NCBI GenBank assembly: GCA_943787985.1
Contig: CALSOO010000009.1
Coordinates: 147,163 to 211,162, forward strand
From: an uncultured Paracoccaceae bacterium
Lineage (GTDB): Bacteria; Pseudomonadota; Alphaproteobacteria; Rhodobacterales; Rhodobacteraceae
Length of the DNA: 64,000 nucleotides
Direction: 5' to 3'
The notes under the pieces were generated by a model. It saw only the letters and a list, made by a program, of their open reading frames with translations, was not told the origin of the DNA and made no database searches. Below are positions 36,196 to 45,797 of the stretch, in pieces. Position 1 is the stretch's first letter; each line of letters starts with the position of its first letter. The position numbers were made by a program, and so were the translations under genes.

Positions 36196-37088
36196 ATGAC
36201 TATCAAAATCGGCAACGCTCCCTGTTCTTGGGGAATCGAATTTCCAAGTGACCCTGCATATCCAACATGGCAATCCGTCTTGGATCAATGCGCTGGTGCG
36301 GGGTACAAGGGCATCGAACTTGGCCCGATTGGCTATATGCCTGAGGACCCAATGGTCTTGGCCCCTGCGCTTGGCAGAACGGGACCTTGAGATTATTGGC
36401 GGCGTTGTGTTTCGCGCGTTCCATGATCCGGCAATGTGGGACGATGTGATGGACGCCTCCGTCCGCACCTGCAAAGCTTTGGCCGCGCACGGCGCCGAGC
36501 ATCTGGTGTTGATTGACAGCATTTCACCGCGCCGTGCCCCGACGGCTGGCCGTGCGGATGAGGCCGAGCAGATGGACAAGGCCGAATGGACGCCTTTCGT
36601 GACCGGATTGCGACCATCGCAAAAATGGGCAGCGAAGAATACGGGCTGACCGTGGGCATCCACGCACATGCGGCGGGCTTTATGGACTTTGAGCCTGAAC
36701 TTGATCGTCTGTTGAACGAAGTCGATGAAAGCACTCCTGAAGATCTGTTTTGACACCGGCCACCACTCTTATGCAGGCTTTGATCCGGTTGCCTTTATGG
36801 ATCGCTACATCGACCGCATATCCTACATGCATTTCAAAGATATCGACCCTGTCGTTAAGGCGGATGTGGTGGCCAAGCGCACCGACTTTTACAAAGCCTG
36901 CGGACAAGGCATTTTCTGCAATCTGGGGCAAGGGGATGTTGATTTTCCTGCTGTGCGGCAAGCGCCTGTTGGATGCTGGTTTTGAGGGCTGGTGCACGGT
37001 TGAACAGGATTGTGACCCATCGATGCCTGGCACGCCGCTTGAAGATGCGCGCGCCAACCGTGATTACCTGCAATCCATTGGTTTTTAA
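36196..37088 (+). pseudogene. iolE: Inosose dehydratase, broken by four single-base indels
   Basis: The ATG at 36196 begins MTIKIGNAPCSWGIEFPSDP, a TIM-barrel IolE start. The frame then changes four times: an extra T at 36371-36372 (GCGCTTGGCAG), a missing G near 36589, an extra A at 36733, and an extra C at 36965-36966. Restoring these gives about 297 residues with AERDLEIIGGVVFRAFHD, GIHAHAAGFMDFEPE, ICFDTGHHSYAGFDP and GWCTVEQDCDPSMPG, including the usual metal-binding residues. Codon content between the breaks is normal. IolE dehydrates scyllo-inosose. As written, no functional product is possible. Confidence 0.88.
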
Positions 37089-37100
37089 GGACGAAACAAG

Positions 37101-38238
37101 ATGACAAAGTTGAAATGGGGCATGATTGGTGGCGGCGAAGGCAGCCAAATCGGACCAGCGCACCGCTTGGGCGCACAGGCTGACGGGTTGTTCGAGTTTG
37201 CGGCGGGCGCCCTTGATCACCGTGCCGAAGAGGGGCGCGACTATGCCCGGCGTTTGGGCATTTCTGCGGACCGCGCTTATGGCGATTGGCAAGAGATGCT
37301 GGAGGGGGAAAAGAACCGTGAGGACCGCATTGATCTTGTCACGGTGGCCACTCCGAATGCCACGCACTTTGAGATCACGAAAGCATTCCTTGAGGCAGGT
37401 TTTAACGTGCTTATGCGAAAAGCCGATGACGATGACGGTGGAGGAGGGCGAGGAAATCGTGCGCGTCGCCAGTGCGACCGGTAAAATCTGTGCGGTCAAC
37501 TATTGCTATTCCGCCTACCCGATGGTGCGTCAGGCGCGCGCAATGGTGCGCGCGGGCGAGGTGGGTAAAATCCGTCTTGTGGTGACAAACTTCAGCCATG
37601 GCCACCACGGTGACGCCGCCGACGCGGACAATCCGCGTGTGCGGTGGCGCTATGATCCTGCGATGGCGGGCGTGTCCGGACAGTTTGCAGATTGCGGGAT
37701 TCACGCGCTGCACATGGCCAGCTTTATCTGCGATGACGAGGTTTCAAAACTTTCGGCCGATTTTGCATCTACCATTTCAAGTCGTGAGCTCGAGGACGAT
37801 GCCATGGTCAACTTCCGCATGACTGGTGGCACCGTTGGCAGGCTCTGGACATCTTCGGTTGCGATCGGGCGACAGCATGGTTTCGACATTCAAGTCTTTG
37901 GTGAAACAGGCGGATTGCGCTGGGCCTCCGAGCAGCCGAACCAGTTGATCTACACCCCGGTTGGGGGACGGACACAGATTATTGAAAAGGGCGAGGGGGG
38001 GCTGCATGAAGATGCACAGCGGCTTTCGCGCGTTTCAATCGCCCACCCCGAAGGTTTTCCACTGGCTGTGGCCAACATCTATTGCGATCTTGCGGATGCG
38101 ATCCGCGGCGAAGTGCGTGATGGTTTGCCAAATGCGGCTGACGGTGTGCGGTCTATGGCTGCGGTTCACACTGCGGTGGCATCGGCGAAAGAGGATGGGG
38201 CATGGATGGACGCGCGCCCCCCTATGTTTCGCGATTAA
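37101..38238 (+). pseudogene. Gfo/Idh/MocA oxidoreductase with one frameshift
   Basis: The first frame (37101) begins MTKLKWGMIGGGEGSQIGPA, a family Rossmann start, and reaches GFNVL. The remainder lies in another frame from CEKPMTMTVEEGEEIV to the stop at 38236. Removing one A at 37414 joins GFNVL to the catalytic CEKP. The restored protein has about 378 residues. It follows iolE with a 12-base gap. Its 3' end overlaps the convergent lacI stop by 3 bases. Confidence 0.88.
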
Positions 38239-39235
38239 CGGCGCGGGCGCAACGTATTGCGCTCAACGACCTGACAGGGAAACAATCGCGCCTCAGGGTA
38301 GCGATCAGGCTCATCCAGCATGGCAGCCATCAGCTCGACAGATGAGTTAACAATCTGCTTGATAGGCTGGTGGATGGTGGTGAGCGCGATGTTTTCCCAA
38401 CTCGACATTTCCATGTCATTGAAAGCCGATGACGCCAATGTCGTCTGGGAACGTGCATGCCTGCGTCTTTGATCGCGCTTAGAACGCCAATGGACAAAAC
38501 ATCGTCACCGCAGAAATATGCCTCGTGCCAAAGTGGTTTTGGCAAGGCGCTGCATTTCCGAACGACCTGCCTGAAAAGAATACTGCGCGGCGAAAGAGTA
38601 GCTGACCGATACATCAGGATGTTTCGCCAATTCCTCGAGGAACCCTTTGAGGCGGTCTTGGGTAGAGGTCGCGGCCTCTGGTCCCCCAAGAAATGCGACA
38701 TCTTCATACCCGCGTTCCACCAACTCACGTGCAGCCATCCGGCCTGCTTCTGCGTTGTCGATGCCAACAACATGGACTTCGGGTGCGCTGGAATAGCGGC
38801 CGAAAGTGTTCACCACGGGGATTCGTTTGTCGCGAAACGCTTTGGAAAATGCGGGCGGCAGGGTGGAAGAGGCGACGATAACCCCGTCGACAGAATATTG
38901 GTTCAGCATTTGAACGGAATGTTCGGGATCGGTTTCATTGCTCAGGTTCACCAGCAATGGCCGCAAACCGCGATCTTGCAGGCCACGGGTGAAGAGGTCA
39001 AAACCTCAAGAAAGATCGGGTTGTGAAAGTTGTTGCTGACCAAGCCGATCAGTTTGGTGCGGCGGGTGGTCAGACTGCGCGCAAGGAAATTTGGACTATA
39101 CCCAAGCTCTTGAGCGGCTTTTTCGACCTTTCTGCGCATTTTCTCGGAAACAGAGGCGCCGTCCGTAAATGTCCGCGACACAGCCGAGGTCGAAACCCCC
39201 GCCTTTATCGCCACGTCTTTGAGCGTTGCTGCCAT
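38235..39235 (-). pseudogene. LacI-family regulator of the inositol locus, four indels
   Basis: The start (ATG at 39235) encodes MAATLKDVAIKAGVSTSAVS, a typical LacI HTH. The frame breaks at 39000-39003 (one A lost from a run), near 38525, at 38447-38449 and at 38421 (one extra base each). When repaired, the sugar-binding domain reads through VVNTFGRYSSAPEVHVVGID, AYFCGDDVLSIGVLSA and GVIGFNDMEMSSWENI. It is divergent from the ABC importer, with its likely operator at 39316. A broken regulator would make the locus constitutive. Confidence 0.87.
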
Positions 39236-39315
39236 TGTAAATTCCAACAGTTACGTCGCGCCGAGCCTCTTTACATCTGAATGTGATGCGGCGCAGTAAA
39301 AATCTATCCGATTAT

Positions 39316-39335
39316 TTTTGCAACCGGTTGCAAAA
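39316..39335. promoter_or_regulatory. LacI-type operator between lacI and the ABC importer
   Basis: TTTTGCAACCGGTTGCAAAA is a perfect 20-bp palindrome containing the same 18-bp core as 35035-35052. It lies 80 bases before the lacI start and 86 bases before the binding-protein start. Dual control of both promoters is likely. Confidence 0.87.
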
Positions 39336-39420
39336 TATTTCGATTCCATGGTTTCCTAGGAACTACAGAGCGGCTCCGGCGTGTTCGAGAGCTGCGCTCA
39401 TAATTCCAGGGAGGGAAAAA

Positions 39421-40373
39421 ATGAACTCTATTTTGAAAAAGTTGATGTTGACTGCTGCAGTCGTGGTTTCACCACTGATGGCGTCCGCGGATGGCCAGGT
39501 GATGATCTGACGTATATTCTTGGTCAGCCACGCACCTGACAGTGACAGCTGGTGGAACACCATCAAAAACGGCCTCGCGTTGGCGGGTGAGCAAATGGAC
39601 GTTTCGGTCGAGTACCGCAACCCACCAACTGGTGACCTTGCTGACATGGCGCGTATCATCGAGCAGGCAGCAGCCTCGCAACCCGATGGTATCATCACGA
39701 CATTGTCTGACTTTGATGTCCTTAAGGGGCCAATCATGGCCGCTGTCGATCAAGGTATCGACGTGATCATCATGAACTCTGGTACACCTGCGCAAGCCGC
39801 CGAAGTTGGCGCTTTGATGTATGTTGGTCAGCCTGAGTACGACGCCGGTCTTGCCGCTGGTCAACGCTGCCAAACGCGACGGTGTTGGCAGCTTCTTGTG
39901 CGTCAACCACTACATCTCTTCGCCGTCCTCGACAGAGCGGTGCCAAGGGTTTGCTGATGGCTTGGGTGTTGATCTGGGCAACCAGATGATCGATTCTGGT
40001 CAAGATCCCTGCAGAGATCAAAAACCGTGTTCTCGCCTACCTGTCCGCCAACCCTGAAACGGATGCGATCCTGACGCTTGGGCCAACATCCGCTGACCCG
40101 ACAATGTTGGCGCTGGACGAAAACGGTATGGCTGGCGACATCTATTTCGGCACCTTCGACTTGGGTGAAGAAATTGTCAAAGGCATCAAAGCAGGCACGA
40201 TCAAGTGGGGCATCGACCAACAGCCGTTCTTGCAAGCTTACCTGCCTGTTGTCGTCCTTGCCAACTACGACCGCTACGGCGTTCTCCCAGGCAACAACAT
40301 CAACTCCGGCCCGGGTTTCGTCACTGCTGACGGCCTGACCAAAGTTGAAAAATTCGCTGGCGAATTCCGCTAA
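39421..40373 (+). pseudogene. Sugar/inositol ABC substrate-binding protein, four indels
   Basis: The start MNSILKKLMLTAAVVVSPLM is a signal peptide. The frame stops at 39508, but the RbsB/IbpA-type fold continues: DSDSWWNTIKNGLALAGEQM, DGIITTLSDFDVLKGPI, VNAAKRDGVGSFLCVNHY, then EIKNRVLAYLSANPETDAI and LPGNNINSGPGFVTADGL. One base is missing near 39496, one T is extra near 39520, the frame shifts again near 39860, and one T is extra at 40010. About 318 residues would result if repaired. Its permease and ATPase partners are intact. Confidence 0.87.
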
Positions 40374-40386
40374 ATCCAAGCGACAG

Positions 40387-40423
40387 AAGGCGGCCTTTGC
40401 ACGTGCGTAGGCCGCCTTTTTTG
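40387..40423 (+). terminator. Hairpin terminator between binding protein and permease genes
   Basis: AGGCGGCCT (40388-40396) pairs with AGGCCGCCT (40409-40417), followed by six T. It lies 14 bases after the binding-protein stop and 32 bases before the permease start. Such partial terminators keep binding protein more abundant than the membrane subunits. Confidence 0.82.
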
Positions 40424-40448
40424 TATCTGATCACATAGAGGGAAGCCG

Positions 40449-41561
40449 ATGTCAGAGGCAGTAAAAACAGACGAGCGCGTTAGAGAAATGTCTAAGCTGC
40501 GCCAAGCGATGATCCGGCCCGAGTTGGGCGGAATAGTGGGCACAGTCGCCGTGTTTACGTTTTTCATTCTTTTTGCCGGCAATTCGGGGATGTTCAACGC
40601 GCAAGGCGTGATGAACTGGTCGACGGTTTCAGCGCAATTCATGATTATCGCGGTGGGCGCGTGTCTGTTGATGATCGCGGGCGAATTTGACCTGTCTGTT
40701 GGCTCTATGATCGGCTTTGCGGGCATGATGGTTGCGGTGTTTGGCGTCACACTGGGATGGCCGATGTGGTTGGCCGTTATCGTCACCTTTATCATCTGCA
40801 TCGCATTCGGTGCCCTCAACGGTTACATCGTGGTCCGCACGGGATTGCCAAGCTTTATCGTGACCTTGGCCACGCTGTTTATCTTGCGCGGTTTTACGAT
40901 TTTTATCCCTCAAACGCTTGAGCGTAAGACCATCATCGGTGGTATCCGCGAAGCGGCAGAAGGCGACTGGATTGCGTCAATCTTTGGCGGAACGATTTTC
41001 AAAGGCTTCTTTCAGTGGCTTGGCGATATGGGTGTGATCGACGTGTTTTCGCGCGGCAACAAGATGGGGCAACCCGTTGTAGACGGCATTCCGATGTTGC
41101 TTGTTTGGGCCATCGGACTGGTCGTTTTGGGCCATATTTTATTGACCCGTACCCGCTTTGGTAACTGGATTTATGCGGCAGGGGGCGATGCGCAAGCGGC
41201 CCGTTACGCAGGTGTTCCGGTCAACCGCGTCAAGATCTTGATGTTCATGTTCACCGCCTTTTGTGCGACTGTTTTCGCGGTTTGTCAGGTGATGGAGTTC
41301 GGATCAGCTGGAGCTGACCGTGGATTGCTCAAGGAATTTGAGGCCATCATCGCCGTTGTCATTGGTGGCGCGTTGCTGACGGGCGGCTATGGCTCTGTGA
41401 TCGGTGCTGCATTGGGAGCCTTGATCTTTGGGGTGGTGCAACAAGGGCTGTTCTTTGCCGGCGTCGAAAGCTCGCTGTTCCGCGTTTTCCTTGGGGTTAT
41501 CTTACTACTGGCCGTTATCCTCAACACCTACATTCGTCGCCTGATCACGGGAGAACGCTGA
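40449..41561 (+). CDS. Sugar/inositol ABC transporter permease
   Basis: A 370-residue membrane protein of the BPD_transp_2 family (RbsC/XylH type), with about ten helices. The characteristic EFDLSVGSMIGFAGMM lies near residue 77, and the loop EAIIAVVIGGALLTGGYGSV near residue 297 contacts the ATPase. Its TGA overlaps the ATPase ATG (TGATG). It is intact, unlike the binding protein before it. Inositol (IatP-type) is the likely substrate from context. Confidence 0.92.
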   Translation: MSEAVKTDERVREMSKLRQAMIRPELGGIVGTVAVFTFFILFAGNSGMFNAQGVMNWSTVSAQFMIIAVGACLLMIAGEFDLSVGSMIGFAGMMVAVFGVTLGWPMWLAVIVTFIICIAFGALNGYIVVRTGLPSFIVTLATLFILRGFTIFIPQTLERKTIIGGIREAAEGDWIASIFGGTIFKGFFQWLGDMGVIDVFSRGNKMGQPVVDGIPMLLVWAIGLVVLGHILLTRTRFGNWIYAAGGDAQAARYAGVPVNRVKILMFMFTAFCATVFAVCQVMEFGSAGADRGLLKEFEAIIAVVIGGALLTGGYGSVIGAALGALIFGVVQQGLFFAGVESSLFRVFLGVILLLAVILNTYIRRLITGER

Positions 41562-42337
41562 TGCAACCGATCATTCAAATGAACGACATCCAAAAGCATT
41601 TTGGCTCTGTCATTGCGCTGGCGGGGGTAACAATCGATTTTTACCCCGGCGAATGCCATTGCCTTCTTGGGGACAACGGAGCGGGGAAATCTACGTTTAT
41701 CAAGACGATGTCAGGGGTGCACAAGCCAACCTCCGGAGATATCCTGTTCGAAGGGCAGCCGATGCATTTTTCCGACCCGCGAGATTCGATCGCGGCGGGC
41801 ATTGCGACTGTTTACCAAGACTTGGCCATGATCCCGTTGATGTCTGTCAGCCGCAACTTTTTCATGGGCAACGAGCCTGTGAAAAAGAGGGCAGGCATGT
41901 CTTTTTTCGATCATGACTACGCCAATGAGACGACAATGAGTGAAATGCGCAAAATGGGCATCAACTTGCGTGGTCCCGATCAGGCCGTTGGCACGTTGTC
42001 AGGCGGGGAACGGCAAACAGTGGCGATTGCACGCGCTGTTCATTTCGGGGCCAAGGTTCTGATCCTTGATGAGCCTACATCAGCCCTAGGGGTACGTCAG
42101 ACTGCCAACGTTCTTGCGACGGTGGACAAGGTGCGCAAACAAGGCATTTCGGTCGTGTTCATCACGCACAATGTCCGTCACGCAATGGCCGTTGGCGATA
42201 GGTTTACTGTTCTCAACCGGGGCAAAACCTATGGGACTGCGAACAAAGGTGAGATCACCCCTGAAGCATTGCAAGATATGATGGCGGGTGGCCAGGAACT
42301 GGCGACGCTGGAAGGGTCCTTGGGCGGCACCGTCTGA
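41561..42337 (+). CDS. Sugar/inositol ABC transporter ATPase
   Basis: A 258-residue single ABC domain. Walker A is GDNGAGKST near residue 37, the signature is LSGGERQ near 146 and Walker B is VLILDEPTSALG near 166. Unlike RbsA-type ATPases, it has one cassette rather than two, as in FrcA/IatA-like short forms. It is the last gene of the importer operon and is followed by a terminator. Confidence 0.92.
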   Translation: MQPIIQMNDIQKHFGSVIALAGVTIDFYPGECHCLLGDNGAGKSTFIKTMSGVHKPTSGDILFEGQPMHFSDPRDSIAAGIATVYQDLAMIPLMSVSRNFFMGNEPVKKRAGMSFFDHDYANETTMSEMRKMGINLRGPDQAVGTLSGGERQTVAIARAVHFGAKVLILDEPTSALGVRQTANVLATVDKVRKQGISVVFITHNVRHAMAVGDRFTVLNRGKTYGTANKGEITPEALQDMMAGGQELATLEGSLGGTV

Positions 42338-42357
42338 AGATTCAAAACAATAACGCG

Positions 42358-42385
42358 GCCCAGCCCTTTTTTAAAAAGGCTGGGC
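42358..42385. terminator. Terminator hairpin after the ABC operon
   Basis: GCCCAGCC (42358-42365) pairs with GGCTGGGC (42378-42385) around an AT-rich loop, followed by TTTAT on the + strand. It lies 20 bases after the ATPase stop and just before the convergent 42387 gene end, so it may serve both strands. Confidence 0.72.
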
Positions 42386-42386
42386 T

Positions 42387-42869
42387 TTATACGTTTGATT
42401 TGAACAGTTTGATTTTCTTGGATAGGTCCAGGCAGCTGTTGGAAATCCGCGTGCTTCTGTCTTCCAGTTCTTCAATGAAGTTTTCGCAGATTGGCTCGCC
42501 TGTTATGTGATGTTTCAAATAGCTTTCACAGGCCACATCGTAGTTGTCGATGAAGACCAACTGGCGAAAAACAACAGCGGCTTCTTTGGGCGTCAGCAGG
42601 TGGAGTTGTTCACGCGAGTGCGTGAAGAAACCGCGCGAGGCAAATGTTGTCCATTGAATGCGCGACAGCTTTTTCCATTCGGCATCAGCGGCCAGCAAGT
42701 GAAACTCGTTGCTTACCATTGAGAAATGGCGGGCAGCGTTTTGAAAATCTGCGCGCAAGTGTTTGATCAGTGCCCTGCGACGGAAAATATACAAGACGGG
42801 TTCTGCGACGAGGGCGGCCACCACACCGGCAACTGTGCCAAGGACAAGGCCCCACTGAAACTCTGTCAT
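42387..42869 (-). CDS. Hypothetical membrane-anchored protein
   Basis: A 160-residue protein I do not recognise. The first 30 residues form one membrane helix (WGLVLGTVAGVVAALVAEPVLYIF) followed by RRR, so the C-terminus is probably cytoplasmic. The rest is helical with WKKLSRIQWTTFASRGFFTH and HLLTPKEAAVVFRQLVFID, and a Lys-rich end. It stands alone between the ABC operon and ettA. Coding potential looks real. Confidence 0.6.
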   Translation of the reverse strand: MTEFQWGLVLGTVAGVVAALVAEPVLYIFRRRALIKHLRADFQNAARHFSMVSNEFHLLAADAEWKKLSRIQWTTFASRGFFTHSREQLHLLTPKEAAVVFRQLVFIDNYDVACESYLKHHITGEPICENFIEELEDRSTRISNSCLDLSKKIKLFKSNV

Positions 42870-42911
42870 ACTCTATACTCGGCCCTTAAAATGGGATGTT
42901 TTGAAAAGAAA

Positions 42912-42953
42912 ATGGCCCCCTCTCAGTACGACAGCGCAGTGAGAGGGGGCCAT
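42912..42953 (-). terminator. Strong intrinsic terminator of ettA
   Basis: A perfect 14-bp stem: ATGGCCCCCTCTCA (42912-42925) pairs with TGAGAGGGGGCCAT (42940-42953). On the minus strand it is followed by TTTTCTTTTC. It begins 3 bases after the ettA stop. Confidence 0.88.
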
Positions 42954-42956
42954 TGA

Positions 42957-44612
42957 TTAGCGTGAAAACTTCTTGTGTTTCAGGCGCTTGGGTTCCATCG
43001 CGTCTGCACCAAGGCGCCGCTTTTTGTCTTCTTCGTAGTCCTCGAAGTTGCCTTCAAACCATTCAACGTGTGAATCGCCTTCAAACGCCAGAATATGTGT
43101 GCAAATCCGGTCAAGGAAGAAGCGGTCGTGCGAGATGACAACCGCGCAGCCTGCAAAATCAACCAAAGCGTCTTCCAAAGCGCGCAGGGTCTCAACGTCC
43201 AGATCGTTTGTCGGTTCATCGAGCAGCAAAACGTTGCCGCCGTCTTTCAACAAACGTGCCATGTGCACACGGTTGCGCTCACCGCCTGACAGCAGACCGA
43301 CTTTCTTTTGCTGATCGCCACCTTTGAAGTTAAAGGAGGAGCAATACGCGCGTGAGTTCACTTCGGCGTCGCCCAATGAAATCAACTCCGCTCCGCCAGA
43401 GATCGCTTCCCAGACGTTGTTGTCAGGGTCGAGATCGTCGCGGGACTGGTCCACATAAGACATCTGCACAGTGTTGCCGATTTCTACGGTGCCTGCGTCA
43501 GGGGTTTCATGCCCTGTGATCATTTTGAACAACGTGGATTTACCCGCGCCGTTTGGACCGATCACGCCGACGATGCCGCCGGGGGGAACAGACATGTCCA
43601 AGCCGTCAATCAAGAGCTTGTCGCCCATAGCTTTTTTCAGGCCTGTGATCTCGATCACCTTGCTGCCAAGGCGTTGACCGTTCGGAATAACGATCTGGGC
43701 GTACGTCAGCTTTTCGCGCTCGGATTTATCTGCCAGTTCGTTATAGGAATTGATCCGCGCTTTGGACTTGGCTTGGCGGGCTTTGGCGCCTTGGCGCATC
43801 CACTCCAATTCGCGTTGCAATGTCTTTTGGCGCGATTTGTCTTCGCGGGCTTCTTGCAACAAGCGTTTGGCTTTTTGCTCGACCCAGGAGGAATAGTTGC
43901 CTTCCCATGGAATGCCGCGGCCGCGTTCCAGTTCCAGAATCCAAGTTGTGATGGAATCGAGGAAGTAGCGGTCGTGGGTCACGATCAGGATGGTGCCTTT
44001 GTAATCAATCAGGTGCTGTTGCAGCCAGGCGATCGTTTCAGCGTCGAGGTGGTTCGTCGGTTCATCAAGCAAAAGCATATCAGGCGCTTCAAGCAGCAAT
44101 TGGCACAGGGCCACGCGACGTGCTTCACCGCCGGACAGATCGTTGATGTTTGCATCATCCGCAGGGCAACGCAGCGCTTCCATAGAGACGTCAATCTGGC
44201 TGTCGAGATCCCAAAGGTTTTCGGCGTCGATCTGGTCCTGCAGTTGGCCCATCTCGTCGGCGGTCTCTTCAGAGTAATTCATCGCCAATTCGTTGTAGCG
44301 GTCCAGAACGGCTTTCTTCTCCGCCACACCAAGCATCACATTTTCACGCACGCTCAGGTTCGGGTCCAGCTTTGGTTCCTGTGGCAGGTAGCCAACTTTG
44401 GTGCCTTCCGCCGACCACGCCTCGCCGGTGAAGTCCTTGTCCATTCCGGCCATGATCTTCATCAGCGTGGACTTACCCGAGCCGTTCACGCCCACAACGC
44501 CGATTTTCACGCCGGGAAGGAAGTTCAAGTGGATGTTTTCAAAGCATTTCTTACCGCCGGGGTAGGCCTTGGACACACCGGACATGTGATAGACGTATTG
44601 ATAGGCTGCCAT
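42957..44612 (-). CDS. ettA: Energy-dependent translational throttle protein EttA (ABC-F)
   Basis: A 551-residue ABC-F ATPase that binds the ribosomal E site and gates elongation according to the ATP/ADP level. Two ABC cassettes are present: Walker A GVNGSGKST near residue 38 with LSGGEARR near 161, and GPNGAGKST near 358 with LSGGERNR near 443. The linker (P-site tether) and arm lie between. The ATG at 44612 gives the normal length; upstream in-frame residues have no homology. Confidence 0.96.
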   Translation of the reverse strand: MAAYQYVYHMSGVSKAYPGGKKCFENIHLNFLPGVKIGVVGVNGSGKSTLMKIMAGMDKDFTGEAWSAEGTKVGYLPQEPKLDPNLSVRENVMLGVAEKKAVLDRYNELAMNYSEETADEMGQLQDQIDAENLWDLDSQIDVSMEALRCPADDANINDLSGGEARRVALCQLLLEAPDMLLLDEPTNHLDAETIAWLQQHLIDYKGTILIVTHDRYFLDSITTWILELERGRGIPWEGNYSSWVEQKAKRLLQEAREDKSRQKTLQRELEWMRQGAKARQAKSKARINSYNELADKSEREKLTYAQIVIPNGQRLGSKVIEITGLKKAMGDKLLIDGLDMSVPPGGIVGVIGPNGAGKSTLFKMITGHETPDAGTVEIGNTVQMSYVDQSRDDLDPDNNVWEAISGGAELISLGDAEVNSRAYCSSFNFKGGDQQKKVGLLSGGERNRVHMARLLKDGGNVLLLDEPTNDLDVETLRALEDALVDFAGCAVVISHDRFFLDRICTHILAFEGDSHVEWFEGNFEDYEEDKKRRLGADAMEPKRLKHKKFSR

Positions 44613-44680
44613 TGGATCGACTCCGATTGGGAAATTTGGTTTGGGGTGTGATAATGCAGGCAGCGTTGGGGGGCAATGAC

Positions 44681-45151
44681 ATGTATGCGTTGAAAGATCT
44701 GATTGCGGGATATGCACAAGAGGGTTGTGTGACTTGGTTGGGCCTTCGCGGGGAACGGCGCGGGGAAATGTCTGTGGTTGATGAGGCTCTGATCACAGAG
44801 GCCGGATTAGAGGGCGACCATGGCCGAGCGGGCAAGCGTGCTGTGACGCTTATTCAGGCAGAGCACCTGCAGGTCATCGGGGCCATGTTGGGGCAGGGTG
44901 CGATTGACGTGGCTTTGATGCGCCGAAATATTGTGGTCAGCGGGTTGAACTTGAACGCTTTGAAAGCGCGGCGGGTTGCTGTCGGCGCGGCTGTGCTGGA
45001 GGTCACCACGATCTGTGCACCGTGTTCGCGCATGGAGGAGACCTTTGGCACTGGCGGGTATAGTGCGGTTCGAGGGCATGGCGGTTGGTGCGCCAGAGTC
45101 ATTGTGCCGGGGTGGGTGCACGTCGGCAGCAGTGTTTACCCAGTCGATTGA
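44681..45151 (+). CDS. MOSC-domain protein
   Basis: A 156-residue MOSC domain, related to the molybdenum-cofactor sulfurase C-terminus. Visible elements are [17 protein letters not shown] near residue 42, [12 protein letters not shown] near 80 and [11 protein letters not shown] near 112, with the conserved Cys. I chose the ATG at 44681 (GGGGGG upstream); another ATG lies at 44654. It is probably involved in sulfur transfer or N-hydroxylated compound reduction. It is divergent from ettA. Confidence 0.88.
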   Translation: MYALKDLIAGYAQEGCVTWLGLRGERRGEMSVVDEALITEAGLEGDHGRAGKRAVTLIQAEHLQVIGAMLGQGAIDVALMRRNIVVSGLNLNALKARRVAVGAAVLEVTTICAPCSRMEETFGTGGYSAVRGHGGWCARVIVPGWVHVGSSVYPVD

Positions 45152-45182
45152 CACAATGGGCGATTTGGGGGCAAGACACGCT

Positions 45183-45797
45183 ATGAATTCTGCCTTTCCC
45201 TATGCCCGCGCAGGCCAGACTATCGGCCTGTTGGGCGGTTCATTTGATCCGGCGCACGAGGGGCATGCACATATCACCCGCGAGGCACTCAAGCGTTTTG
45301 GGCTGGATCGTGTGTGGTGGATGGTCAGTCCCGCCAATCCTTTAAAGGCCCGCGGCCCCGCGCCTTTGGGCCAGCGCATGCAGCGGGCACGAGAGGTCAT
45401 GTGCCACCCCTGTGTCGAGATCACGGATATCGAGACCCAATTGGGGACGCGCTTCACGGCTCAGACGCTCAAAGCTTTGCAGGGGCGCTATCAAGGCGTG
45501 CGGTTTGTCTGGTTGATGGGGGCTGACAATCTTGCGCAATTGCACCTTTGGAAAGACTGGCGTTGGATCATGGAAAACGTGCCAGTCGGCGTTCTGGCCC
45601 GCCCCGGAGATCGCATTTCGGCGCGGATGAGCCGTGCTGCGACGCTATATGCGCCTTACCGAATTGCTGGCCGTGCCTCCCATCTCTTGACGCATCGGGA
45701 TGGCCCTGCATGGTGCTTTGTGAATGTGCCGATGGTTGCGCAATCCTCAACGGCAATTCGCGAAAGTGGTAAATGGTCAGGCCCGCAATCGCGCTGA
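45183..45797 (+). CDS. nadD: Nicotinate-nucleotide adenylyltransferase
   Basis: NadD makes deamido-NAD from nicotinate mononucleotide and ATP. The nucleotidyltransferase motif [11 protein letters not shown] lies near residue 15, and [11 protein letters not shown] near residue 190. The ATG at 45183 fits the family start ([14 protein letters not shown]); an ATG nine codons upstream is possible. The end overlaps the convergent DMT transporter gene by 21 bases. Confidence 0.94.
   Translation: MNSAFPYARAGQTIGLLGGSFDPAHEGHAHITREALKRFGLDRVWWMVSPANPLKARGPAPLGQRMQRAREVMCHPCVEITDIETQLGTRFTAQTLKALQGRYQGVRFVWLMGADNLAQLHLWKDWRWIMENVPVGVLARPGDRISARMSRAATLYAPYRIAGRASHLLTHRDGPAWCFVNVPMVAQSSTAIRESGKWSGPQSR

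Noticed and set aside
43509..44651. Plus-strand ORF of 380 residues
   Set aside because: It is antisense to ettA, whose two ABC cassettes are unmistakable.
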